Position numbers and translations under genes: made by a program. Positions 52,643-64,000 of a stretch of DNA of 64,000 nucleotides are shown piece by piece. Within the stretch, counting starts at the first letter, position 1, and every line of letters starts with the position of its first letter. A model generated the notes under the pieces. That model saw only the letters and a program-made list of their open reading frames with translations. It was not told the DNA's origin and did not search any database. This DNA comes from Allacma fusca (Eukaryota; Arthropoda; Collembola; Symphypleona; Sminthuridae): positions 46,349,131 through 46,413,130 of the forward strand of contig OX359247.1 in assembly GCA_947179485.1 (NCBI GenBank), written 5' to 3'.

Positions 52643-55600
52643 TCATCTGGGTTGTTGCGATGATGGTTGTGGTATCGCCGTGGAATCTACCCAATGACCT
52701 CCGCATGTAAAAGCTGAGCAATCTCGTTTGTTAATTGAATTCATTACGTCCCCTAACGTTCTTGAGAGTGACGACGACACTGTCTCGGGCAGCCTGGAAC
52801 AAATAAAACATCCTATAATGTATAAACAACAACAGGGGGAAAAAAACATTTTATCTACTCATCTTATTCGCCTACTATTCTTCCTACATCAAAATTTGTC
52901 TTTTTTTCATTTCACACCTCAATGAATATTTACACATGCTTTTTCCCTCAAATGTATACATGCTCAACGTCTGCTACCGACATTCAAGGGAGTTCAAGAG
53001 CGTTGGCACTTTCAAAAGAGGAACAAAAGGAAAAAAAACTCGCCTGACCACACTGTGAAAGTAAAGTAAGGCAGATGAACCGTTTTTATGTATGCGTGAA
53101 TGTTCATCTACAATGTCCGAGGTTTGCCACATAACTCCAACCATTCATTTTGATTTTTAGCTTTGGATTAGTAAATTATGGTTGTATGCTGACAAGAACC
53201 TCCAGGAGGCAACTGTTACTGTCGCCAAATTATTCAAGAAAAATCGATTCAGAGGCAACATTCAGTCCCTATAAGTGTAGTAAGTATGCTAAGGATGAGG
53301 TATATAATTTCCCCTTTAAAACTAATCCCACGTTGAATGTCTAATAATTATTTCTAATGGAAAGTATACATACTTTTAAATCCGAGACATATTTTAACTT
53401 TATAGCCATCCTCTACTACTCCATTCAATTCCCTACTAATTCCAATTTCGAATGCCAACTCGAACTAATAAAAATGATAAAAGGTATTTTTCATTCCGAT
53501 AACAAGTTTCAAGACACTGAGTGTAAATGTTATGTATAAGTATCTACTTATGAAGTTGTACAGACGTACGGACGTCCAAACTGATCCTGTAGATTCAAAG
53601 CGTGGAGATCACTCACAGACAAAACCTTTTTTTTTTCAGTGCTAATCAAAAATCCCTACAGATACATCCATCCACCTCTCAACAAATTTTGCAATAGTGA
53701 CTGTGTTCATTGTACTACTGTACATGCAGACAAAATTGTGAGTCACTACATACTTGGAAATCTGCTTCATGGTGGAAAAAACCTCGTCGGAATAGAAAAT
53801 AAATTAAAGGATAATCTAGTTAAACCGTTAAAAACGTTGAACTTTTGATTCGTGTCTCTTCTCTCTACTCAAAAGTCCTCATAAACTTTGGCACTATTTC
53901 CAGTCTTTTAGCCTAGACCTTCACACATGAATATGGGCTACGGCAACAGCCCAGCCAAGATGATGTCATGTTAACACCATACATTTATCCCAAAAACTTT
54001 CAATAAAGAGCGTGCCCAGCTTTCATCCTTCTTGAGATTACTATGCAAAGCATAGGAATTGAATTTTTATTGGAACGGACAATTTTTCTATACCAATAGA
54101 GGCCATACACATCGAAGAGCATAGCCTTTGAGGGGAGGTCTGCCTCACGTCGGGATGCATTATTGTGAAGACTTGACTGTACGTGTGTGTCATAATTTCA
54201 TCTTCAAATGCGGATCCTAACCTACAAACTCGTTAAATTCAGAGAGGTAATAGGAGGTAATACCAATACCCTGAGAGAAAACAAGCTTGCCACAGAAGAT
54301 ATCCACAGGGAAACCCGGTTTCAAATCCCAAGTCACACTATTACACTTTCCAGACCAGTTTTTCTTACTTAACTCACCTACATACATTTAATACATACAT
54401 ACATACATACATACATACACACGTACATATGTAGATACGAAGCTCAACTTAAATTCCTCAGCCGGCTCATCCCTACAGATTTCAAATGGGCATTTGTAAG
54501 AATGGAGGGATAAATATTGTGGAGCTCTGTCATTGTACAGACTCCTTCTCCTCCTTCACCCTTCACAAGATATCTGTGTCAATTAAATCGTCCATATCTT
54601 ATTTGACGTCCCCATGAAAGGAAACGCGGTGTAAATGACTATTAGGTTTGTTCAACACAACATTGAGCCTGGCCTTACATACATACATGCTGAGGGAGAG
54701 AAAAAAGTAGTGTCTCGATATTACCCCAACCATGTGCTTAACGTCGGGCGTAAACATATTTGGGAACATAAATTTACAATTTTAATGCCCTGACTTTTGG
54801 TCTCATCTTCATCAAAATTGTCGACAGTGTAATAACTAGCATTACTGTATACGCCACAGAGTGCAAGTATTGACATCAATTACTTATACTCAGAATATTG
54901 TTACTCAGGAAGCGTTACTCTGTGCTCTCCGCCTCAGCAGCAAAAAGTCGTCATAGCTATAGCAATCGGAACTTGTTCTCACAAACTTGTTTCATAATGG
55001 TTACACACCTCAGTACATGGTGAGCTTCTGAATAAAGGAAAAACAATGGTTGAAATGAATTTGTATTGGGTACATGCTCTCCCATGTGTATAGTATCTAG
55101 TTGTACTTACTACCATGGAAGTATTACATCTTCATTTCCTCCTGGTCCTCTCCACCAATAACTACCTTTGGGCAGAGTGGCAGGGTACACCTCAGCAGAC
55201 AAATGACTCTGACAGAAGATGTAACAATTCAGGGGTAATTATGCGAGACTAAGTAGCATTTCCCCCTTGGTTCGAATATCTATCAATAATTAATATTCCA
55301 CCTTCGTTGAGCATTTTTTCTCCAAAGGAAAAAGGCAACTCTTCGGATAATACTTTCCACAAAATACCTCATATTCCGGCAATGGCTCAACCCTACTCTA
55401 CAACTTTTGGGCCTAGCCCTACCTACTTTTTTGCCCCAGAAAAACTCCTGAAAAAATCAACAAACTTCACCTTCATCATCGTCCGCACCAGTAACATCTG
55501 AACTTCAGTTTTTTTTTCAGCTTTATTACATTCTCATATATTTCCATACCCTACACACAGAAAGTCGCTCATCGAAAATGCACTACATTCAAGCGTCAAT

Positions 55601-58600
55601 GTTTCCTTTCATAAGAGACATCAAACTTCATTACTAGATTCAGCTAGCTTGAAGGGTCCTATAAATAGGACTGTGGTCATGAAGCCGTAGAAACTCCGAG
55701 CGTCATGTCAATTTAAACACTCACAAATAAAAAATAACTGGAACAAAAAACTTAACAATAATACTCAAAAAAAAAAACATAGACGGGGAAAGAGTTTAGC
55801 AAATGATTATTTACGATATCATAACTCACAGCCTTTGCACTACCCCTGCCATTGAGCTTAATTAAAATGAGCCCAAATTCTTGCGCTATTAACTGGCTAA
55901 ACGACATGCGTATACTAAGCTGTGCATTAAATTCATAAATTGCTTGGATTCTTTTCTAGGTCAGGAGCAACGAGTGAGTTTGTATCATTCTCAAAACATG
56001 GGACATTTAGGTGCTCAACAGACCCTGACAACCATGAGGAATCTCAGTTTACTCACGTCCTACCAGTACAAATTGTCAAGTTAGCAGAGTAGAGTTCTCT
56101 TCAATTTACTATTCCACGAATCTTAAAAAAAATGACATTTCAACAACTCTTCTTGAGCGTCTTCTATTACAAAGGTAGCTTCTCCTCAAATATTCACATT
56201 CTTGACGGATACGAATTTCTAAAGAATAACATATATGCACTCTCCTTTTATGAAATGGAGCCACCTGATTAATAACATATGTAGATATCTACAGAGAATG
56301 TGGGGACAAAATGGGGAATCCCACTGGGAAAATTGTATTCAAAATGAAAATGAAAATTCCGGTAAGGAAGGATAGTATTTGCAGTGTGAGAAATTAAAAG
56401 AAATCAAGAGCACTAAGAGCACCCTTGACGTTTGAAATGATGCTTGTAACAATAAACTTAGCTCCCACAAGACAAGCTGAATTTTCGCATCATTCCTTCC
56501 AGGCATAAAATGAATATAGTATTTTCTTTTTTTTTTCTTCTACGTGCTTTGATTTACTACTCACACAATCAGTCTACTTCCAAGGCTTCTTGAGAAAACC
56601 CATTTGAAGGTTACTACTTACCACTATACACCAATTCTATGACTTGTGTATTTACAAAACGAGTCATTGAACCGTGTGTACTAAAACGTCTCCGCAGAAA
56701 ACTAAAAGTAAGGCAGTTCGTGTGTGAAAAATAGGACGAAGAGTAGAAGTCCACTGACTGAGTGTGGCGTGTTCCACAAAAACTATTCTGTAGTGACACA
56801 TACATACCTATACACAAAAGAATATTTTGGATTTTCTTATACTATGTACAACCTCCCTTGAAAGGAAAAGCTACTAACAAAAGAACGTTGATGAAAGCCT
56901 AGATGAGTATTTCAATCCCATTATTTCATCTGTGGTAAAAAAGACTTCAAGGAGGAAAAAAAACTAATCAGCACTCCCGTTATGTTCTCTTTTCACGCGT
57001 ACATATGTATCTCATAAGATTATGTCATATCCGTGCGAAGTGAAAAGGATGACTAATTTCTCATGTTAATTAAACCCCTTCCACTTTCTATTCCTCTTTT
57101 CCTCCACCAAAATCCCTAAATATGAGATCCCTGTCTGAACTTTCTCATCATGGCATGTGTACAGGAAGACAACAATACCTCATTAGGTCAAAATTATTCA
57201 GATTTTGTAAAGTTCTTGCACTGCGTGTAAAAATTGCCTTTCTATTTCAATAAACAAATAAAAAAAAATTGATTGGACTATATAGAGAGTATTGGATTAC
57301 ATGGACTTGAGATTTCCAAAAGGCTCAGTCATGACAGCTACTGAAAAGTAAACCAGCATGTTTCGCACACGCTTTGATCTCCCATCCTCACAAATTAACT
57401 ATGAGTTCAGGTTCGAGCCACAAAATAATAGACCAGAGTGTGTACCGTGATATTGATTCTCAGAGCAATTACAACGCACCTGCTGATGGTCATGGGCTAA
57501 CCTCACCTACATACATCACAGTAGGTATACATTTAATAAGAACCAATAACCTTATTACAGGACCAAATGTATGTTAGTCCCTAGCAGAAATCATATCATT
57601 TCAGCCCTCGTTGTGCTAGGGACTAATTGCAGGCAATGAATTTTTTGGAGAGTAAATCCTCCAAGAGCATATAATGTCAGGAGCAGGAAACCGTCAGCCA
57701 GAAGGAGTGCCTTTACTATTAAAACTTAACCAAAGTCTCAGTAGAATTTGGGTAGTTTCAAGTTCCAAGTCAAAATTTTATCTTTGTTCTCAAACACGCT
57801 ATAACTCCTGTACAATGAGCACTGAGAGAAGTCTATACCGGGGAAATAGCATGTGAATGAATGGATGAGAGCACAACTCACTGTTGGTTAATTTGTTAGA
57901 CTCTCTTTTCTTACAGAAATCATTTACACGGAGCCCTTCCGACACACAACTGCCAACAGGGCTTCACTTTGTCCTCTTTGTACATACATACATATATGAT
58001 AGGCCACTATATAATAAAAACTTTCTACAATTGAAAGTTGGCGTGTAAACATGCACTACGATATTATACTTAAAGTAAGTGCTACTAATATAAGTTAATA
58101 GTTTGTCATTTTGTTACAATACAAAGATATGGGGGTCTATCTACTTTTATTAGTGAGTGGTATTTCCTACTTGACATGGGTGATATGACTCATGGGTGCA
58201 AATAAAAATGCAAGGACGTATGTACACAACAAGAAACTCTAACGGAAATAATGTCAGTCTCATTTTGAGCCCATACATATGTACATACCTTCAAGCAACC
58301 ATAAGGTATTATGAATTATTACGCTTTCACACGAATGTCATCGTCCGTTATTATCCTATTATAAACTACCTTTGACATGTATGTATCTCCTCTTCCGTAG
58401 GACTAGGACTCACTGACAGTATTCACTTACAATTAGTATTCTTAAGATTAGGCAGGTATGGACCCACTGGTGTTAATGCTCAAGTACAAACACACGTACA
58501 TACATACGTACACATGAAGATGAAAAGCAGAGCAGCGCGTACCGCACCCCAGAAGCGAACACAATGACTTGTAAGAAAGCATAATTGTTACTGCGAGGAA

Positions 58601-61600
58601 AGGTAAATAATCATACATGGGAAAACCTATAACGTAATCCTGAAAGTGAAACTAGAGGTAGAGCAAGCTCAGCAAGTGTTTGTACAGTACACACCAGTAT
58701 TAACAGGAATGAAGGATGTCACTATATATGATATTAATCCGCGTAAACATAATAAATATTCCATAAATGGGAAGGTAGGGGGAAAAAAAGTAGTAAAGAA
58801 TAAAAAGGCAACTTACATCGAGAGAAAATTGAGCATTCGTTTTTCCATTAACCTCACAGTGTCATCGCTCTGAGTTGACATGACATCGCAGAAGATGCGC
58901 TGAGCGCAGGGGGTTTCCTGCCATTTTGAGTACCCTGTCTCATGTAGTTTGTTGAGAAGGGAGCTCTGACTAACTTGTAGATTGTCAAGAATTTTATGCA
59001 AAAAGCCCTGATTTTCCGGCATGGAGTCAAGGGTCATGTCGTTAGTAGAAATAGACCTGCGAACCCGGGGCCCATAGTAAGCGGTTGGCCAATGGCCAAA
59101 GCTATACGGTCCTTTCTCAGCCCAGGCCACCTGGCGGCTGTTATCTGTAAAATACCAAGCCAATCCCAAAACTGTGAGTGCCCCGAATGCGAATGCCGAT
59201 AGCGAGAGGGCCACCGTTAGATTAGTAATGTCAGAATCAGAAATAGTGCTTTTACTTGTGTCGGGGTCGAAAGGATGTGGTACAATCACATCCTTTGTAC
59301 TAGGAGCTGCCTCAGTCTCGTAAGGATTTGTGTGAATAGAAGAGAGAATACGGTGCAACCAACCATCTGACAGTGAAGTAGTAGCAGAGGAAATAGATCT
59401 TTTACGTCGGGAATAAGCAGAAGGTTCTAGAAAAGCTATCTCACGATTTGCACCACTAACATACCAACCAACAATGAGTGCTGCAATCACCAAAACTGAA
59501 CCCCCTAACACAACAGCAGGAATAGCAACGTTAGCAAAATTTTTGACTCTACTTAAACTTCCCCCGTTACCGCTCTTATCCACGATGTTGTGGTCAGCTT
59601 TACTCCCCTTACTCCCGAGACTGCCCGGTCCGGCGGGTCTTGTCATCGATAAAGGCTTGATCTGAACCCTGTCTTGGGCAATCAAGTTGGTCGGAGGGAA
59701 TGGGGCCGGGTAAACTGGCTGGGGTGTCTTCACCGGGAGCGCTGAGTCATATCTGTGCTCTGGCGGCTCGTACGTTTGCTGCTGCTTCTCGATCCCGTGT
59801 TGAATGATACTCTGGAAGAAACTTGCCTGGTCAACCTCATCCGTCCCACGCTTTCTCCTCAAATGAGCCACAACTGCGGAGTCCTTCCCTCCACCCCCCT
59901 TCTCGGATTTCCCACTCTTCTTGACGATCCCCACCTCTCGGTTATTTTTGGACAGGTACCAACCCGCAGCCAAAGCCCCGAGACCCAGGATAATACCCGC
60001 GCTCGACAAAACCGGGACCACAGCACTCGTCTCAAATCTTTCCGCTGTTCGCCGATTCACATTGAAATGCAGGGACTCCATCAGCTTATTTGTTAAAGTA
60101 TTTTTATTCTTGTTGGTCTCTTCATCCTTGTCATTTTGATCGCGGTCTCGCTCTCGCTCACGCTCACGGGTAGCATGGTGACTATGACCACGATTATTTT
60201 GACCGTGATTACTTTGACCGTGGGTATTTTGACCGTGGTTACTGTGAGCGTGCTTATTTTGACCGTGTTGAGCATGCCCATGACTGGGGATTTGATTGAT
60301 AGGAATTGGAACCGGCACGCTGAATAATTGTCCCCCACCTGCGGAGTACGTTTGGGGTTGAATGATAAACTGATTTTGACTTACAGGATGAACAGCCATG
60401 GACGACGGACGCTCTTGCATTTGAGCTTGGTGAGTCTGATGTGCTATTTGGTAGACCTGGGCATGGTGATGAGTTTGCTGAGAGTTTTTGTGGGGTTGGA
60501 GGATCTGCTGAGTTTGGGCAGAAACTTGCTCCTGAAGCTGTTGACGAATGTTGGCTCCTGTAGGAATGGCAGTTTCAGCAATTTGAACAAATTGTTGCAA
60601 GTCCTCGCGGGAGGATTTACGTGAGAGTTGGGAAGGGTTGAGGTAAACTTGTTGGGAATTGACAGCGGCATGGGCTTGTTGTCCAGAGTGGGAGTGAATA
60701 TTCACAGCAGGGCTTTCTTTCTCTGCTGAGCCTGACTGATCCGTCTCTGTCTGGTAGTGACTTCTGTGCTTGGATAATATATGTTGTCTGTAGGCTTGTT
60801 CCTGTTGGATTTTAGCTTGTTGCTCCTGCTGAAGTCGAAGAACATGCTGTTGGAGTTGAGGGTGGGTAGATTCAGCGGAAGCGGATTTGTCAATTTGTTC
60901 ACTGCTCCTTGACTGGAATTGGGATTGAGAGAGTTGGGACTGGATGTGGGAAAGGGATTGAGACCGAGTTTGGTCAGCCGGATTGGATTGAACTAGTTGT
61001 CCCGTGGAGGGATTGTAAGGCAAGTAGGTTTTACCGTCAGGCTGTAGCACGTACATTTGGCCCTGTTGTGGTTGCTGTTGAGCCGAGTAAGTGTAAGTGG
61101 CTTCTTGACCACTACCACTCGGACTTGTCAAGGCTATTGTACTGGCAGCTGGGGAATTTGCCAAACTTTGATACTGATAGACTTGTTGGGCTGAAACTTG
61201 TTGTTGTTGTTGCTGCTGCTGCTGTTGAGCTGCAGCTGCAGCATACAGAGCAGAAGTTAAATCTTGTTGTGAGGTAAGACTTTGTAAGACTTGAGTTTGT
61301 GTTTGTGGGATGGCAGTTTGAGTATAGTATACATTGGCAGCTTGGGCTTGTTGGTATTTGGGCTGGGACAAGCTCGACACATCAATGAGAGTAGCTTGAG
61401 TTGGTCCGAGACTCTGAGCATACAATCCACTTTGTCCAGAGAGGAGCTGACGAGCATCTGACAGAACGATTTGACGTTTTCGGTGAGGATTGGCCGGCCG
61501 GTTATTTTCTACGAGGAAGTTCTTAATCACACGAGCATTTCTCCATGTATGAAATTTATCATGCTCATCATCCGGGACGCGGACACCTTCAATAGTGCGG

Positions 61601-62019
61601 ACTCCATCTGCATCCACTGTTGATATACTCCGACCACGTTTCGTATTATTTTTCCCTTGAGCAGTATTGATACTTATTGTTTGGGAGGAGACTACAACTG
61701 GAGCTGGGACATTAGAAGGAACTGGGGAAGGGAGATCTTCCCCATAGTAAAGCTTCTTCCCGCCCCGACCATTCCTATTAGTTTCAATTACTCCAGTCTT
61801 GGTAATAATATGCACTGGCTTCTCTGACTCGGAGGGTCTGGTTAGGGAACGGAGAATGTGGCTAATGGAAGATGCCACTGGAACATCTGCCGGAGCTCTG
61901 AGTGACTCTGTCTTCCTTGAGTTTCCACCATTTTCATCTTGAAGTAATTCCTTCCTAGCGTATGTTGTGCCTACGAGAAGGAACATACAAAGGAGTCCAA
62001 CGTTTCTTCTTCCCGACAT
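52643..62019 (-). CDS. large Q-rich membrane/secretory protein with three TM-WY-NRE-furin modules (about 1117 aa)
   Basis: Main exon 62019-58817 and last exon 52793-52643. The main frame reaches a TAA at 58813, but the sequence there is a strong donor, CGAT|GTAAGT. The acceptor TTTGTTCCAG at 52794 restores phase and ends at TGA 52643. Signal peptide residues 1-22; then Gln-rich low complexity (about 170-580) with poly-Ala/poly-Gln near 258-275, a His/Asn/Gly repeat near 580-618 and a charged RERERERD run. Three hydrophobic helices follow at about 667-689, 830-854 and 934-956. Each leads into WY(L/V/F)...NRE or SRQ, a basic site (RRKR, RRKR, RVRR) and an amphipathic segment (SFFQSII, GWLHRIL, GFLHKIL). 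The tail has four cysteines (CAQRIFC and CSAFTC). ATG 62019 follows an acceptor-like TTACAG, so a 5' UTR exon is likely. Not a family I recognise. Confidence 0.72.
52794..58816 (-). other. ~6.0-kb intron of the Q-rich membrane protein gene
   Basis: Bounded by GTAAGT (minus strand, 58816) and TTTGTTCCAG (52794). I saw no further exon, transposon end or RNA gene inside. A CATA microsatellite lies at about 54390-54420. An additional small exon cannot be excluded. Confidence 0.6.
54390..54420. repeat. (CATA)n microsatellite
   Basis: About seven ATAC units, with further CATA/GTAC-rich patches nearby. Confidence 0.85.
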
Positions 62020-62443
62020 TTTCCTAGCTGTAATCAACAACGTGCACACATGAGTGTCCTGTTAGACACATTTCAAAAAAATAAATCCCAATATTAATAA
62101 TGTCTCGGGAAATGGAAGAGAAAATGCATCTACGGGGATGCTGAATCAGTGCAACAAATATTATAGTGATAATTACATTAGGAACAAAATACCTTTGAAA
62201 AGAGCTCCTGTCTTATATAAATATAATAAAAAGATGCGTATAGACAGTAACTTACACAGTTAAAAGAATTGTTTTAAGTTCCAAATGTAGAATAAATTTC
62301 CCACTCCTCCTTTTAAGACTTCATGCGGGCACAGAACTAACACGAAAAAAAAACAGAGGAAACTCCGTAAAGTTCGAAGATTGCAATCACTATCACTATA
62401 GTTATAATGACAAATTTAATGTCCGACAAATTTATCTTCGTCT
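62020..62443. other. upstream region of the membrane protein gene
   Basis: The minus-strand TTGATTACAG at about 62030 looks like an acceptor just 5' of the ATG, suggesting a 5' UTR intron. No TATA box is obvious. Confidence 0.35.
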
Positions 62444-62845
62444 CTAGTTTTCTCCTGAAATGTTGTTCATGTGATGGTGACTATATGGCAGAGTCATGTC
62501 ACCAGACTCAGTCCCAGAAACTAAATGGAAGGAGAGGAGCAACGATGTTGAACCTTCAGGATCAACTTGGCAAGTAAATTTGAACTGACAATCTGATGCG
62601 TATGGTTCAAGTTCAAAATCTTGGAGTGATGAGGTAGTGGGGAGACCGGATGGAGAAAAAGGTGTACAGAAACTGGCTGTTTTCTGTGTCAGCAGAGCAG
62701 CAGCAGCAGTACAACAACTTGTATAAGAATGAACCAGAAGTATACGTATGAGGTACTCATCTGTGGCGACGGCATTGGCAATTCCACAATGCAATTCTTC
62801 TCTTGAGTCTTCAGCCTTGTGCGAGGTGGCCAACCTCTTACCCAT
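62444..62845 (-). CDS. uncertain ORF or exon (133 aa)
   Basis: Open from ATG 62845 (frame open back to a TGA near 62870) to TAG 62444, same strand as and 425 bp upstream of the large gene. It contains HCGIANAVATDEYLIRILLV, several cysteines (SCC, FC, DCQFKFTC) and a His-rich end. No signal peptide or known motif. It could be part of a gene extending to the right, or chance. I include it because it is the longest clean frame in the right flank. Confidence 0.25.
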   Translation of the reverse strand: MGKRLATSHKAEDSREELHCGIANAVATDEYLIRILLVHSYTSCCTAAAALLTQKTASFCTPFSPSGLPTTSSLQDFELEPYASDCQFKFTCQVDPEGSTSLLLSFHLVSGTESGDMTLPYSHHHMNNISGEN

Positions 62846-64000
62846 CACAACATACTCAGCTATACCCCTTCAGTGGTATTAACCATTGCTAATATATGCG
62901 GTGCTTTATACTCATGTATCTACTCTATACGGTGAGGATTTACGAATATGTATGTTACTTATTATGTATCCACATAGATAGAGCAGACAACATTTTTTTC
63001 CTTTTATTTATCTTTTCGGCTCGTTTCATTCTCTCTCGTTGGGACTATCACACTGGATCATAATCATGAAAATTGCTGTTTCAAGGAACCTACTAAAACT
63101 TATAAGAATGAAACTGAACCAAATTCATCATGTTCAACTCTTCCTCGCCTTACCCCCAAAAATCTTACACTGTACATAGACAAATTCCCTATTTCCCTAT
63201 ATAGTTGATCGTACGTTTACATGAATGATTATTCCTTTGGCATTTGTGGCTATACTTGATCTCATTTTATGACCAAACCAACAAATATTTGAGTTCTGTA
63301 ATAATTACTGGACTATCTATGAAAATACTTGGCATTCCTCTGTGGTTGTAACAGATACAGTACATAAAAGGAATCAGTTATAGTGTTACTTGAAACAACT
63401 ACAAAAAAAGGCTAGAATACATTGTCAACCATTTAAATCTAGTTTGATTTTCGTTTTCAAGTAACATGTTGATATAAAAATTGATTCATACTACTCAGTG
63501 CCTGAAGTATGAAGGAACGCATTTAATTTTACAGATTAGTTCAAGTATTTCTGGTTTATTGAGTAGATTTTTATGGTTTCCATCATCTGTTTCATCTTCT
63601 ATTTTGTAACTCAACCTGAGTGATCTGGGATGAGTCTAATGTATGCATGTCGGCGAAGAGATAGTATAAGTTATAAAATGAAGCTCATATGTTATGGAAT
63701 ACTATTTAAAGACTTATACATTTAAGGGGACAAGTTTGATAACAAATGACAATTTGTTTTAGCTCAGTCTCCAAACCAGAAGTTTCTTTCAGGGATTCAT
63801 CTTCCTTAATTAAACTATAAGACTGCATCCATGTATGCATAACAATTACACACAGTACGTATACATTTATTACGAAGTTCAAGATTAAGGCCGATTAAGT
63901 CAATTTCGTTCTATGCTTTTAAACTTCTTTCGTAGGACATTGCCAGCAGTGCGTGAATGTTTTAAAATCCCTAGTGTTATCTTCATTGGACGTATGTATG
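62846..64000. other. no feature seen
   Basis: AT-rich single-copy sequence without an ORF, repeat or RNA gene I can support. Confidence 0.5.

Noticed and set aside
53150-58873. Short plus-strand ORFs in the 6-kb intron
   Set aside because: All are 60-80 codons with no motif, signal peptide or promoter. Their density fits chance.
59755-61277. Plus-strand ORFs (113 and 122 codons) opposite the large gene
   Set aside because: Antisense of Gln-rich coding DNA. They lack signal peptides and splice logic.

Overview
This window looks like AT-rich arthropod (probably hexapod) nuclear DNA. The signs are small TATA-driven genes with short GT-AG introns and secretory signal peptides, two identical tRNA-Arg(TCT) genes, AATAAA polyadenylation signals, and a dense mix of BEL/Pao-like, Ty3-like, LINE, hAT, Tigger and MITE elements. 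A springtail or insect is my guess; the sequence alone does not settle the species.

Positions 1-1342 hold the 5' end of a minus-strand BEL/Pao-like retroelement that runs off the left edge. About 1343-51170 is a degenerate tandem array whose ancestral unit appears to have been: glycine-rich secreted peptide gene, conserved spacers, a B-type orphan secreted protein gene, tRNA-Arg(TCT), another conserved spacer, and an A-type orphan secreted protein gene. Surviving members are two glycine-rich peptide genes (2581-3170 and 7082-7651), A-type copies at 14085-16471 (broken) and 37534-40798, B-type copies at 32946-33705 and 48794-49555, and tRNAs at 35777 and 50706. A-type and B-type proteins are paralogues. 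All these secreted proteins are short, have signal peptides and use the same TATA architecture. That fits abundantly expressed extracellular products (defence, cuticle or surface), but this is inference.

The array is heavily invaded. At least six insertions have readable 8-bp target duplications, and several have the matching empty site in a paralogous unit of the same window. A ~10-kb Ty3-type retrotransposon (17225-27258) has almost identical 1.3-kb LTRs, gag, a pol with one frameshift, and an extra ORF carrying zinc knuckles where env would lie. A LINE that has lost its reverse transcriptase sits in the intron of the second A-type gene. 41304-47440 is a nest of DNA transposons: a mariner-like MITE holding a long-TIR element, a hAT with a decayed transposase, and a Tigger.

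From about 51170 to the right end the sequence becomes single-copy. It is dominated by one minus-strand gene (62019 to 52643) that encodes a ~1117-residue glutamine-rich secretory/membrane protein. Its C-terminal half is three copies of a module: a hydrophobic helix, a WY...N-R-E/Q motif, a furin-like basic site, then an amphipathic F/W-L-x-x-I-L segment, with a four-cysteine tail after the third. The last exon is about 6 kb from the main exon.
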